Shown here in pieces: positions 36,622-47,308 of a stretch of DNA of 64,000 nucleotides. Source of the DNA: Haemonchus contortus. Taxonomy: Eukaryota; Nematoda; Chromadorea; Rhabditida; Trichostrongylidae. The translations under genes and the position numbers were made by a program. Below the pieces are notes generated by a model, which did no database searches, had not been told where the DNA came from, and saw only the letters and a list, made by a program, of their open reading frames with translations. Location of the stretch: positions 18,079,813 through 18,143,812 of the forward strand of contig LS997562.1 in the NCBI GenBank assembly GCA_000469685.2, given 5' to 3'. Position 1 is the stretch's first letter; the number at the start of each line of letters is the position of its first letter.

Positions 36622-37231
36622 GTGATCTGAATATTGAACCTTGTCACACCAGTCACTTTTTGTTAGGAATCGTTTGAAGAATTGTGAAGATAAAAATTGT
36701 GAGTATTGGTATGGACTTGGGAAACATTTTCAGAAGCGTGCATTATTCCTAAAGACTTGCATTCCTAAAAAATTGGGCTGCGACTGTATGACAAAAACTC
36801 TAAAGCTGTACCGATCTTGTACAGGAAATGAGAAAAATTAGACTTTATCTCGTAGCTTAAATTTCTACTTAAAAGGCGTAGACCATGGTGTGACAGTGTA
36901 GCGCGCACGTTTACAGCGAAGTTTACGGCTAATACAATGAAAGGTGCTCTCATCAACTATTTGATGAAAATAGGTATTGGACTGTCCCGTTTGGCCGATT
37001 TTAGTACTTTCATAGACAATAGCGATCAAAGACGGTCAGTATGACTGCTGTTTAGTTGACCAAAAATTCATTGCTTGACCTCTTCTAGACTTAAAGCTAT
37101 AAAACTTCAATAGGGAAAAAAACCAAGAGGAGGACTGAGCTCTTACAGTAAAGTATAGTAAAAATAAACATTAAGATGTGAAATAATTGCGATGGACGCA
37201 AAAATTCACGGACAAAATATCACGGGAATGG
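36622..37231. other. Flank between the Pol I gene and the LTR element
   Basis: Upstream of the earliest Pol I exon identified. It could hold a further 5' exon and promoter, but none could be defined. A weak coding-like ORF on the minus strand (36765-36956) does not match the family. Confidence 0.4.
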
Positions 37232-37550
37232 TGTACTGCGATCAGCGCCGTGCAAGCGCGGCTAATCAGTCGAGGGGAGCTCGCCATTTAGGGCGGCAGC
37301 CCCAGGCTTTCTTCCTCTATGGGGGCGAAGCCCTGGACACCACGGATATTTCCTCCTTAATCTCAGCCTCTGTATCGTACTGTATTATTATTATGTTGAA
37401 CTGTATTGAATGCCTCTTCACTACCATGTAACTTGTTGATTCCGATTGTTATGTTTGTCTATTTTCGGTGTGATTCGGATGAAGTATATACAATCTAATA
37501 GTTTCCTTGAGAAGCAGTGACTGAGCTCGCTCCCGTGTGCGCGCGAGCTC
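37232..37550 (+). repeat. 5' LTR (candidate)
   Basis: Starts TGTACTGCGATC and ends GCGCGAGCTC. It matches 48135-48520 in the same orientation, including 31 identical bases (37450-37480 versus 48420-48450). A TATATA motif follows at about 37485, suitable for a promoter. It lacks about 70 bases present near the start of the 3' copy. Confidence 0.8.
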
Positions 37551-39230
37551 ACTGGTAGCAGCGAGGCAGCGAGTGGTTACCCCCCCCCCCCTCGCTGTAG
37601 AAGGTAAGTGGCCCAGGTGAATTTTAGGTGTCTCGGCGTGTCCGAATTGGATGCGAAAGTTCCCGTTCTTGTCCAGTCACCAGCCGCGATCCATTTTCAG
37701 CTCTCTTCGTCCTTACAGTCGACTCCAGACAGGGAGTGTACCGTACCGCTGCAGCTGTCGTTTACTCTTTTATGAACTTTCTTTTTCTGGCTTCTGGCTA
37801 AGTTTTTTTCCTGTTCAGCTGCACTACGTTTTCACGAGTTAGGAAGTCACATCTGCGAGCCAGCTGGGTCGGTATCCCTTGCCGTGACGAACGATTTTTT
37901 TACAACTTCTTTAGTAGTGCACTACACCCGTAACAGGGGTCTAAAACTGTCAGCGCCTTCCAAGAAAAGAAGCAGTTTCGGGAGAAGGTCGACTAAGAAG
38001 TAAGTTAAGGAATTCGTCCCAAGTGGTAGTAGGTTATAGAAGGGTACCCTAGCAAGCGTAGTAAGCCATGCATCGCCGCAATTAAGTTGTATTTTGAAGC
38101 TATTAGTTTGTTGTGAGGTTGTTCTAGGGGCATAAATCGTGTTTGTGACGGCGGCGAGAAAAGGTTAAGGTAGGTCCCTAGAGGAAGCATGCGGGTTCAC
38201 CCCGCTTGGAGTGAAAGGTCTTTCGCGGGATTCATCTGTAAAAGGACAAAATGACAAAAAAAACAAAATCTATGTAAAACGGCGTAGAACATCGGCTTTA
38301 AATTATCTCGACATCGTGGTATCTTTTTAACGAGTTTCACTCGTTATGGACCCGCACGGTGCGAGTCAAAGATCAATTTTCGAGAGCATCTCACCACCAT
38401 TAATTAATTGTTTAATTTGCAGCCATTTCACTGAGTCAATTCCACTGACCGTCCTGTCTTAGTTTGGTCGGTCCCCAAAGCTCTATTTTAAGAAGCGTGT
38501 GGTCATCACCTCCTGGTGATCTCGAGCATATTGTCATCGGCGGCATTGACCTTTGTCCGCATATGGTGAGTCCATTGAGAGGAGCGCTCAACACTTACCC
38601 ATCATAAGGAAGACATAACCACCAGAATCAGGTCATGCCGCGTCTGCTTCTTACTCGGCTTTTGGCATAAAATATATGTCGCAGTCTCCGCCCCTCTTCT
38701 TATTACTCGTTAGCGTTACTCAGTACTATTAACCCGCTTTCCTATTGAGACTAGGGTCTATTTACACAAACCTCATTTATATCAATTTTTACATAATTCT
38801 AGCTCCGACAGTTAATATTTTCCGAACATAACGCGTGTATCTTTACCCTCGCTTTGTGTTTTCACTCGTGATCTTGACTCCCAGCTCGAACGGCAACATT
38901 TCCAGCCGTTGAATTTTTGAAACACTTTCCCACCACATGCCGCTTTGTCCCCTGCGGCCGCAGTTTATCATCAAAGATTAAGCGCTATATAGGGTTACAG
39001 TTCCCATTAATAATTTGAATTCTCGACTTGTTCCCGAGCCTCACCATCCCTAACATCATCATGAATCAGATTTTCATCAGAAACAGAAAAAAAGAATTCA
39101 AAGCAGCTCTTGGAATTGACTCTCTAGGATTACGGTAGCGGCCTCTCATTGGCTGGCTCCGCCCACCCCCATACGTGCAAAAGAACCATGTCCTTCGACA
39201 TTCATTCAACTCTCAGTTGTTCTTGAAGCT
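37551..39230 (+). promoter_or_regulatory. Element leader: primer-site candidate and splice donor
   Basis: Immediately after the 5' repeat, TGGTAGCAGCGAGGC (from 37553) begins with TGG as expected for a tRNA primer-binding site; the tRNA was not identified. A 12-base C run follows at about 37580. A consensus splice donor AAG|GTAAGTG is at 37601-37610. The rest of the leader (to 39230) shows no coding sequence. Confidence 0.5.
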
Positions 39231-40277
39231 TTGTTTCCTGTCGTGTTCTTTCGTGATTGTGTGCGGGGTCATGGAAACCCCAAGACCCGGTCTCGTTCGA
39301 ACAAATCTAGGGCCGTAGTTGCCCTGACGCCAAGACCAGATTCAGAAATGCCTACTCCCGCTAACCTGCGGGAGCGTTATCGGATCTCGATGACCGCGCT
39401 ACGGTCCGGGAAGGGACGCTAAGGCTCTTCGTGTCGCCACGGTTCTTGTCATAGAAGTTCGAAATGAAGCCAGAGCGGGGGCGACAAAGCTCACCCAAAC
39501 TATTAAAGAAGGTAATTTGAGCGAGCTTGCTCTCGGAACTGAATAACTCGTCTGCAGCCGTCTTAGTACCGTCTTCTGGATCCGGAGATTGTCCACTCCA
39601 AGTTTCACTGTAGCAAAGACGCTCGAAGGATATAAAGCGCATGATATCTACCGCATGGACATCCCAGCAAAAGACTTTTTCCTGACAGGGTATTTGGATG
39701 GCGTAGCCGGGGAAAAGGTCGAGGAACTTGCGGATGATGGACGCGAAGATTATTATTCGGTAGTTGCGCACCCAAAGAAGTCTTATGAAGGACCTCAGCA
39801 TCGATACATGGACCGTCAAGCTCTGTCTTCCTGCCAACAACAGACGGGAGAATCATCATCCACCTTTGCTAATAGACTTCTGCTGCTGGTTCCGGCACCC
39901 ACCTCTGGTCAGGACCCAGCTAGCCAGATGGACAGGAAGCGGGCAGTGTTTGTAGCGAGGTTGCGTCCCGATATACGCTATTATGCAAAGCTAGATAATT
40001 CGGCAACGTTTGAGCAAGATGTCGTGAGAGCCCAAATGGTCGAGCAACTGCTGGCTGAGGCCACTGCCGCCCGTCTCATTAGGCCCTCGCTACCATTCCA
40101 AGCTTTAGAGGAGAAGGCGGCGGCACCTGTGGAACAAAACTTTAGGCGCCACATTAGCGCAGTTTAGTGCAGTTTAGCCAACAATCACGAGGGCGACTGC
40201 CCACGTGTTCTGTGAGGGCGGAAACGCCAACTACTTGCTTTAATTGTGGAGGCATTGGTCATTTTTCTCGCCAGTCA
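39231..40277 (+). pseudogene. gag: gag remnants with capsid-like region and zinc knuckle
   Basis: The structural polyprotein of an LTR retroelement, now in several frames. The longest piece is 39589-40167 (192 codons) and has the retrotransposon-gag look: SSSTFANRLLLLV and FVARLRPDIRYYAKL. Upstream pieces begin near 39231. At 40236-40277 a CCHC knuckle is recognisable as CFNCGGIGHFSRQ-S, but its last cysteine is replaced by serine (TCA), which should abolish zinc binding. Frame changes between the pieces show that gag is dead. Confidence 0.7.
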
Positions 40278-41403
40278 CCTCGTGTTGCACGCCGAACGAC
40301 AGGCAAGTCTTCGTTACGCAGCCCTCTCTCGATAAGCTACTTAATGAAGACTTGCCTGTCGTTCGACGTGTAATACGAAGTGGCTGGCAAGATTTTTTTC
40401 CTATTTTTAATCTTCTCAAATTTCACCCTGTGATGGTGTTTCGCCCTATCGCCACGATTGGGAAGGAGAGCTTTTGCAGGCTCGCGTTCAGATCAGACCC
40501 CTCTCTATTTCTTTGCAAGAGAATCAGTCCGCACTGGGAAAATCTGACGCTAGGGTCAATGCCTTAGTAAAGCGCAATGGGGAACTAGCAAATTCTGCTT
40601 TTGGCCAATCTTCATCTCGTTCGTCTTCATAAGCTGCTTTTCGCGGTTTCTATGATTCTGTTTTGCATCGAGTGAAGCACTCTCGACGTCGGCTGGCGAT
40701 GCCCGCGCGACCCAGCTGATGCACTTGCGCCCATCCCAACATCGTATACTTGCTCAATGATCATTTCCCTGGTTGAAGAGACCCTTAAAGCTCTATCTGT
40801 TCATATTTATCGCCCTAATACCCGCGCTAAGACACTCGACAGTCCGTTACCTTCTCGGTGAACTTTTTCGGAGCGCTTTACCAATACGCTACCGCAACCC
40901 ACTCCATAACGTCCCTTGAATCTTGCATGCTGATGATGCAGCATCATAAGCGTGAGTACGGTAGCATGACTTAGCCAAACGACTTTTGGGCAACCTCGAA
41001 TTCAGTTATAATCAAACGGCTCTGAGCTCCCATCCGGTGCGCAATGTTGCAGTTTCCAACTGCTTTCTCATTACAACCGTTGTTCATATGCGCCATGGAG
41101 CTACCTCTCCCGATTCCCCGGTTGGCAATCTAGCCCACTGTACCTACGAGTCAAATAATTACCCCGAAACAGACGACATCGTGGAGTTCCCGGTAAGTAT
41201 TAACGTTCTCCGTCAGGCTTCCTACTCGATTCGTCCGTCCGTTCTCTGCCTCGGTCAGATCCGTGCCTTTCGTCCATATGACGCCCTCCTGGAGCAGAAG
41301 CGAGATGACTTTTGCTCATCGATCGCCTCCTTTATAGAGTCTCAGCGGTTTCCGGCCACAATTCCCGACGAACATAGACCCTACTGCTCTCCATCGCGGA
41401 GCA
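40278..41403 (+). other. Gap where protease/RT/RNase H should be
   Basis: No retroviral-type protease DTG, no YxDD and no RNase H motif could be read in any plus-strand frame. An open frame at 40986-41411 reads into the sequence just upstream of integrase and probably represents the former end of the RNase H/linker region. The interval is best explained by a large internal deletion, more than 1.5 kb by comparison with usual gypsy pol length. Confidence 0.6.
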
Positions 41404-42765
41404 TTGTGTGATTCAGAAAAATGGTTGTTTATATTACAGAAATCCAAGACCGTACCAGTCCGAAGTATTGTACGTCGCGAGCGACTCGTTGTTCCTAAGA
41501 AGCTCAAAGAACCTGTCTTTCTGGCGCTTCATTCAGGTCCTTCAGCTGGCGGCCATTTTGATTGGCGCAAAATGCTGGCAAAGATATCACGTAAGTATTT
41601 CTGGCCCCACAAGGCGGAGGACATCTTTGCTTTGGTTCGATCATGTGAACAATGCCAAAGTAAGCGAAACCAGCGAACTAATCGCGAACTCTTGGCTCCT
41701 GTCAGGAGCGGCGCTATCTTCGATAAGGTGTACGTCGATTTGACGGGACCACTTCACACCTCCGAGAATGGTAACAAATACATCTTAGCTATGATTGATC
41801 ACTTTTCGAAGTATGTTATCGCCACTCCCCTGCGAGATTGCACCGCGATTACTGTGGCCCCCGCGATAATGTCGGATTGTATCCTGGTTTATGGCGTAAT
41901 GACGCAGCTAGTATCTGACGATGCTTCTTATTTCAAGGGAGAGGTTCTTCCTGAGGTCGGACATTTGCTGCGCATCAGCCGCTATTTCACGACACCTTAT
42001 CGTCACGAAGGCAACGGAGCATGCGAACGAGTGTTCGCCACCTTTCATCCGATGCTTCGCACCTATATCGCTGAGAATCAACTCGACTGGGACAGGTACG
42101 TCAAATCTTGCGCATTCATGTACAATACCTCAGTTCACACCAGCACTAATAACACTCCGTATTTTCTAATGTTTGGCAGGGACCCTGTATTCAATATTGA
42201 CCTGCTTATCAAAGATGATTTGGAGCGTCACACATCCTCTTTGGACGACACGGGGCTCTACGTCGAAAATTTGGTAGCCACTCTTCACGCCGCCTGGCGC
42301 TCCGCCAAGGACTTCAGCGATCGTCAGCGGGCGAAGTATAAGCAGCAGCATGATCGTACCCACCTTCGGCCCCTAGATATCCGCGTCGGCGATCGCGTTT
42401 TCTTGCGCGACCTTGCTCCGAAGGTAGGGTTATCATCCAAGCTCTGCAATTCTTGGTTGGGGCAGTTCCGTGTTGTGGAAGTCGACCCCGCTAATCTCAC
42501 CATCGTCAGCGTTTCGGCCCCGCAATCGTCACCCCGGCGAGTGCACATGAACCAGGTAAAGTGCTGCTACGAGCTCTCTGGTCCAGTATTCACCTCGCAG
42601 TGGACCCCAATCGATGAGCAGGTGGCACTGTCTGCCGCCGGGGCTACGGAATTAACTATGCCTGGTTACTCTCATCAGGTATGTACAGAACAACTTGTTA
42701 CCGAATCTCCAGGGCCGACTAATCATTATAACACTCGTTTTAGATCACGACGCACTTCTCTATGA
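41404..42765 (+). CDS. Ty3/gypsy-type integrase, intact ORF
   Basis: A 453-codon open frame. The N-terminal HHCC zinc site is complete (H43, H51, C81, C84), followed by the core with YVDLTGPL (D112), QLVSDDASYF (D172) and TPYRHEGNGACERV (E208). Spacing between the last two is 35 residues, so the D,D(35)E triad is present. A GPY/F-like module (WLGQFRVVEV) follows, with Q in place of the usual P. The annotated first codon is GTG and is only the start of the open frame; the protein would normally be cut from a pol polyprotein. It catalyses insertion of retroelement DNA. It is intact although gag and the downstream helicase are broken and reverse transcriptase is missing. This may be chance or retention; I cannot tell which from one copy. 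Confidence 0.9.
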   Translation: MCDSEKWLFILQKSKTVPVRSIVRRERLVVPKKLKEPVFLALHSGPSAGGHFDWRKMLAKISRKYFWPHKAEDIFALVRSCEQCQSKRNQRTNRELLAPVRSGAIFDKVYVDLTGPLHTSENGNKYILAMIDHFSKYVIATPLRDCTAITVAPAIMSDCILVYGVMTQLVSDDASYFKGEVLPEVGHLLRISRYFTTPYRHEGNGACERVFATFHPMLRTYIAENQLDWDRYVKSCAFMYNTSVHTSTNNTPYFLMFGRDPVFNIDLLIKDDLERHTSSLDDTGLYVENLVATLHAAWRSAKDFSDRQRAKYKQQHDRTHLRPLDIRVGDRVFLRDLAPKVGLSSKLCNSWLGQFRVVEVDPANLTIVSVSAPQSSPRRVHMNQVKCCYELSGPVFTSQWTPIDEQVALSAAGATELTMPGYSHQVCTEQLVTESPGPTNHYNTRFRSRRTSL

Positions 42766-42956
42766 CCGGTTGGTCCAACACAAAGAACTTTGTATCGTCA
42801 ATTCTTGACATGCCACTCTTCATCTCGAGCCTTTCGCACCATTCGTGCGCTTTATTACATTTCCTGGTGTTTATCGCTCCTCTCTTCATTCATGTATTCT
42901 GAACAGCTCAACGACTTTTGATTGCTCACGTTCTCTGCGTCGATCTTTTCCGTTTG

Positions 42957-43094
42957 ATGCTCGTTTTGTTCGCGACGCTCATACTCGCGGTAGTTAGCCT
43001 TGTCTACAACTTATACGACTCTTACAGGAAACTCGAACAGGCTATTAACTTCCGTTCTCTTGAGCCATGGACAGTGCGCCACCTGATCCGGTAG
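42957..43094 (+). CDS. Small membrane-protein-like ORF
   Basis: Forty-five codons starting at ATG. The N-terminal half is one strongly hydrophobic segment (LVLFATLILAVVSLVYNLY) followed by a charged tail (DSYRKLEQAI). It lies between integrase and the helicase ORF, and overlaps the helicase ATG (43067) in another frame. The position is where some gypsy elements carry a third ORF, but this is far too short for an envelope protein and shows no such motifs. It may be a chance ORF. Confidence 0.3.
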   Translation: MLVLFATLILAVVSLVYNLYDSYRKLEQAINFRSLEPWTVRHLIR

Positions 43095-46000
43095 CATCGG
43101 ATCAATCAGGTGAGTCTGCACAAGTCATTCCGCACCGGGTTCCGGTCCAAACGTAGACGTGATTCATGCTGAGTGCCCAGCACCAGCCTCGGTCGTAGAC
43201 GCACTTATGCGATCTCCCGAGCTGGAGCAAGAGGCCCCCACCTTCTCTAACTTTCAGTTTCAGATCCGTCAGCCCTTGACAGCAACGTTGCGATGGATTC
43301 TTCTTCCTTCGCTCTGCAAGAGCTCGACCTACCGGAGGATGCTCTTCTCGCTCCCACGCCGGAGCCAGCGGCGGCGATGGAAGCTGGCGACGGCCAGCTT
43401 GCGCAGTCAATGGAGGATCTGTCCCTCCTATCTCCAGCGGTACCCGCATCGTCTAGCTCTGCTAATTCCGCTTTACAGGCCTCCTTTGGGCCAATCGGTT
43501 GGCCGGATGGCGCAGGTCCATCAGGGATACCACTCCCTCCTGCACCCCCCCCCCCCCGGCAGCTCCCCGTGGCCGTGGAGGAGTAGTGCGCGTCGGCGCG
43601 CGCGGCGCTCCCGCCGGGGGAAGGGCTCGCCCCGTCCTCGACGCGGTCGTGCTCCGGTAGCACGACACAACGTGTCTCCGCAGCGTCCTTATTATTCTCA
43701 TCTGGTAGGCAATCCTCTACCTGCTAACTATTTACTCAGCCTCCATCCATGGTCTCGCTTCGTCGATCTCCGTCCTCGACGCATGGTGACGTTTGGCCAT
43801 AATAGGGTCACCAATGAGCTTCCGGTATCGACCTACAGACATCTCCCTGACGCGGGGTACACGAGCTTTAAGTTCGTTCGGTCGCTGTTCCCCAATTTTG
43901 CACTCCGCAGGCAGCCTTATCCGGACCCCATTCCATTCATAGAGCTGCAGCACCTCGAAGATTCCATTGACATCCGCTTCATCACCGCAGACACCATCAG
44001 ATCGGTGCAACAGGGCATATATCGGGATATAGATGTGGATAACGTCCCCCTCAACACCGACGATCCCCGGCAGTCCCTTATTGACCCCACCACACGTAAT
44101 CAGCGTCGGCCGGTGCTATACCAGGTAGTGTCCACAGGTTGGGGAACGGGTGTCATCCTCGAAGCCAAGGACTTCTTCTTAGTCGGACCAAACCGCAGGG
44201 ATCTCCACTGCATTGTCCTCGATCAATACGCGATCAACCACCTAACGGGATTGCGCGGATTCGATAAAGACAAGGTATCGGTTAAGGACTTTGTATGGGT
44301 GTATAATCTGAAGCCCACTCGGCAAGCCCTTCGGAAACCCGAGGAGACCTTCACCGCGTCGAAATACCAACGCACCACAGCGCTTAACATGAACTCCGCT
44401 TACTTTTTCCGCGCGGAATCGTTCGCATTTGTGACGCCAGTAACGCTCCCGGAACCGGTGTACGGCATCATATTGTCACGCAAGCACATACGAGAAGGAA
44501 CGTCGCCTCCGTTAGAGCCGTGTTCGAAGGAGCGCCCGACGCCGTGACCCTGACTCACTCGAATTGCGATTTTAGTCTTAAGGATATTAGGGAAGGTAAT
44601 TTCGTGATGACTACCTCACGCGCTAACGTATCCTGCGCCATGCGTGAGGCCCGTACAGCTCTGTGCAAGCTGGCCTGTCAATTCCTGCCCATGCACCCCG
44701 ACGAAGGGTTGGTCCCGCTCCGGGTTTGGCGCTTGCAGGAAAGTACCACGCGTGGTTAGCGGATCGCGCTGGTCCCTTCGAGAACTACTGCCGCAACCGC
44801 GACGAGTCGAGGATACGCATGTCGAAGGTATTCAATGTGGCGTGCTCGGCCCTGGCAGCCATCAGTTCCGCAGAGGACGACCGCCTCTCCCACAGGCTAA
44901 CGGCCTCGGCAACCCGTCCATATCATTACCCCGCGAGGCTGAATTTCGTGCTTCAGAATATGGCCTCGGAGGCTGGTTGGGTTCCTCAGCGTCCCGTAGC
45001 TTTGCACATCCTGGGGTCGACTACCATTTGTCGAGCGAAGGTAGCCAGCGTCGAAATCATTCCCGACCAACGGGTTCTAAGCGTCACTATAGAAGCGTTT
45101 ATTTGGTCTTACCGCAGCATCAACGACGCGCTTCACAGGTACGGTCGCCACACTGGCGCGCTTACCTTCGTTATAATAGACGGCAGACAGACCAATCGCG
45201 CCGACCCTATTTACGAGGCCATCGCGCATATGCAGACCCTCGCCGATTTGAGTCACACCTCGCTCGCCAGTAGGATAGCGGACCTGGTCTACGGCGGACC
45301 CCAATATGCTCCCATGGAGCAGGCGGAGGCCGGTGAACCTATCGTGGTCGCCCCACCCTTTCAGATTCGAGGAACAACAATGGTCCTGACTAATGACCAA
45401 GTGGAAGCTGTTCGACTGGCGGTCAGCAACGAACCGATTGTGGCCATTCAAGTGACTTTTGGTACAGGTAAGACGATGGTGGGAGCTATAATAGCGGCGC
45501 TCATTGCGTCGCGACCACCATCAATAGTAGTTGTAACTACTAACGCGGCGGTTGCCCGATTCACAGAGACTTTATTAAGCCTCGATGACTTCGCTCATCT
45601 TGAGGTCCTTCGCTACTTGTCGGACACCGCGGCGTCCGACAACCTGTATCCCACGGAGGTGGACCTAAATGTAGTTCTAAAATCGCTCGTCGATCGCTAT
45701 GAGGCTCAGCTCGATGAAGCTGAGAAAGAATTCTGTAGAGGATTCAAGGAAAAAAGGGAACTTCTGAACAGTACATGGAAGACGCCTCTAAATTCCTCTT
45801 TATGTCCGAAGAAGACCAACACGAATATGAGATAGCGGAGCGATCTGTCTCCCAATCAATAGAGAAGATGGTTAAGCTTATGTTCCGTGTCCGACGGCCT
45901 GCCATCCTTTGTCTCACGACAGCCTCGCTGTTGAATACGACGGACCCGTCAGACGGTCTCTTCCATAGACACTCGAGCACGTTCGGCACAATAATAGGAG

Positions 46001-46758
46001 AAAAAGCGTCTCAGATACCCGAGCCCACCTTGGCCGCCATAGCTAGCCGCATTCCGGAAGCAAAGCAGTGCTACATAAGGGGATATACATCAACTTGAAC
46101 CCCATGCTCGATGTCAGCGAACTTCGAACCCGGCTATTTTTGGCGCTCGCAGTAACATGAATGTCTTAGTGGGAGCCGCAGCCGTCCCGGTATCCCCGCT
46201 GGTTACCACCTTCAGGGCGCACTCCGCTCTCAATGCGCTCCCCAACCTTGCGACTTACGATGGCACACTCCTCAACGGTACAGGTCCCGAGTCGCGACAG
46301 CTCTTGCTGTCGGCTATGCAATTTCCTACCCCGGAAGTCCCCTTTATGTTTCTTAATGTTGCAGGACAATCCACGAAGGCAGCCAGTAAGTCGCATTTCA
46401 ACACGGACGAGGCTAACGCCTGCGTTCGATTAATCGAATTGTTGCTAGGGAAACGAATCCAGCCAAATCAGATCTGCGTGATATCTTTCTACAAGGAGCA
46501 GTCACGCCATCTTCAATCACGCCTCGATCAACTCGGCGTCCAGCTGACCACTGTTGTTTCCGTCCAATCCAAGGACGAGGAAAGGAGGTAGTTATTCTTC
46601 TAACAACCAGAACCAACTTTTCTGCTAATTCAGCCGACTTCTTGGACGACTACAGAAGCGTCAATGTAGCAACCACACGATGCCGTCACGGACAGTTCAT
46701 TCTAGGCAACGCCGAAACCTTGACGACAGTACCGTTCTGGCGGCGGACCCTCGACTGA
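43067..46758 (+). pseudogene. UPF1-like superfamily 1 helicase, frame-broken
   Basis: An N-terminal region starting at ATG 43067 continues in frame if a 154-base intron (43110-43263, CAG|GTGAGT...TTTCAG) is removed. It is acidic and Ser/Pro-rich, then polyproline over a C run near 43547, then Arg-rich. A conserved-looking domain of unknown type follows (43670-44540), and then helicase motifs: Walker A FGTGKT (45461-45475), Walker B region IIGEKASQIPEP (45991-46014) against the family's IDEASQ, a motif V-like VVSVQSKDE then VVILL in the next frame, and motif VI NVATTRCRHGQFILGN (from 46663). Frame changes near 43550, 44490, 44735, 45771, 46090 and 46588 break it, and Walker B is damaged, so it cannot encode an active enzyme as it stands. 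Relatives unwind nucleic acids using ATP. Its place between integrase and the 3' LTR is unusual. Confidence 0.75.
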
Positions 46759-47308
46759 GCAGCGTCGCTCAATGGCACTGTTCCAGCATCAACCCTTGAC
46801 TGGTATTTGTAGCGGGTAACGTCCCGTCACAGTAAGTCCGCTCTTCAGTCTTTCAAGTCTGGACGGACTTAAGGTGTAAAGGGGGAGGTGTAAGCGTGAG
46901 CGCATCTCACAGCTTTGACTTACTGTACGAGCTCTACAAAACCCCTGTACGACTCAGTATTTCAGAGCGGAGTCTGCAAGCCGAAGCAACGAGAGACGTC
47001 TGGCGACATCGACACCGAGCGCCGTCGACTCCCCTACACCTTCTCATCCAATACCCATCATGCTCTTTCTCTAAGGGAGAAGCCTTCCATGAAGAGCTGA
47101 CTTTTACCGTGTTATCGCGTGGTAGTCTTTGTGTAACGGTTTCTTGCCCATCCTCGTTTATGCGTTTATTGTGTCATGATGTAGCTTCGAGATAACGAGT
47201 CGAGCGGGTCATATTACCTCTTTACTCTGTATTGATGCTATTAATCTGGCGTCTCGCGTAACACGATATCAGCCGCTTCACTGGGCTCGCTCGCTTATTC
47301 CACTACTT
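46759..47308 (+). other. Spacer between helicase and piggyBac fragment
   Basis: Short open frames only (for example 46896-47195). Nothing recognised. The last 60 bases may already belong to the piggyBac copy, since the frame remains open upstream of the first ATG-like codon. Confidence 0.4.

Noticed and set aside
39361..39840. 159-codon minus-strand ORF in gag
   Set aside because: Antisense to recognisable gag coding sequence; it shows no motif and is explained as a shadow frame.
43159..43260. Upstream part of the long 462-codon frame as the true helicase N-terminus
   Set aside because: It starts at GTG directly after a stop and lies within the candidate intron 43110-43263; the spliced reading from ATG 43067 is more coherent. 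The later part of the same frame is kept.
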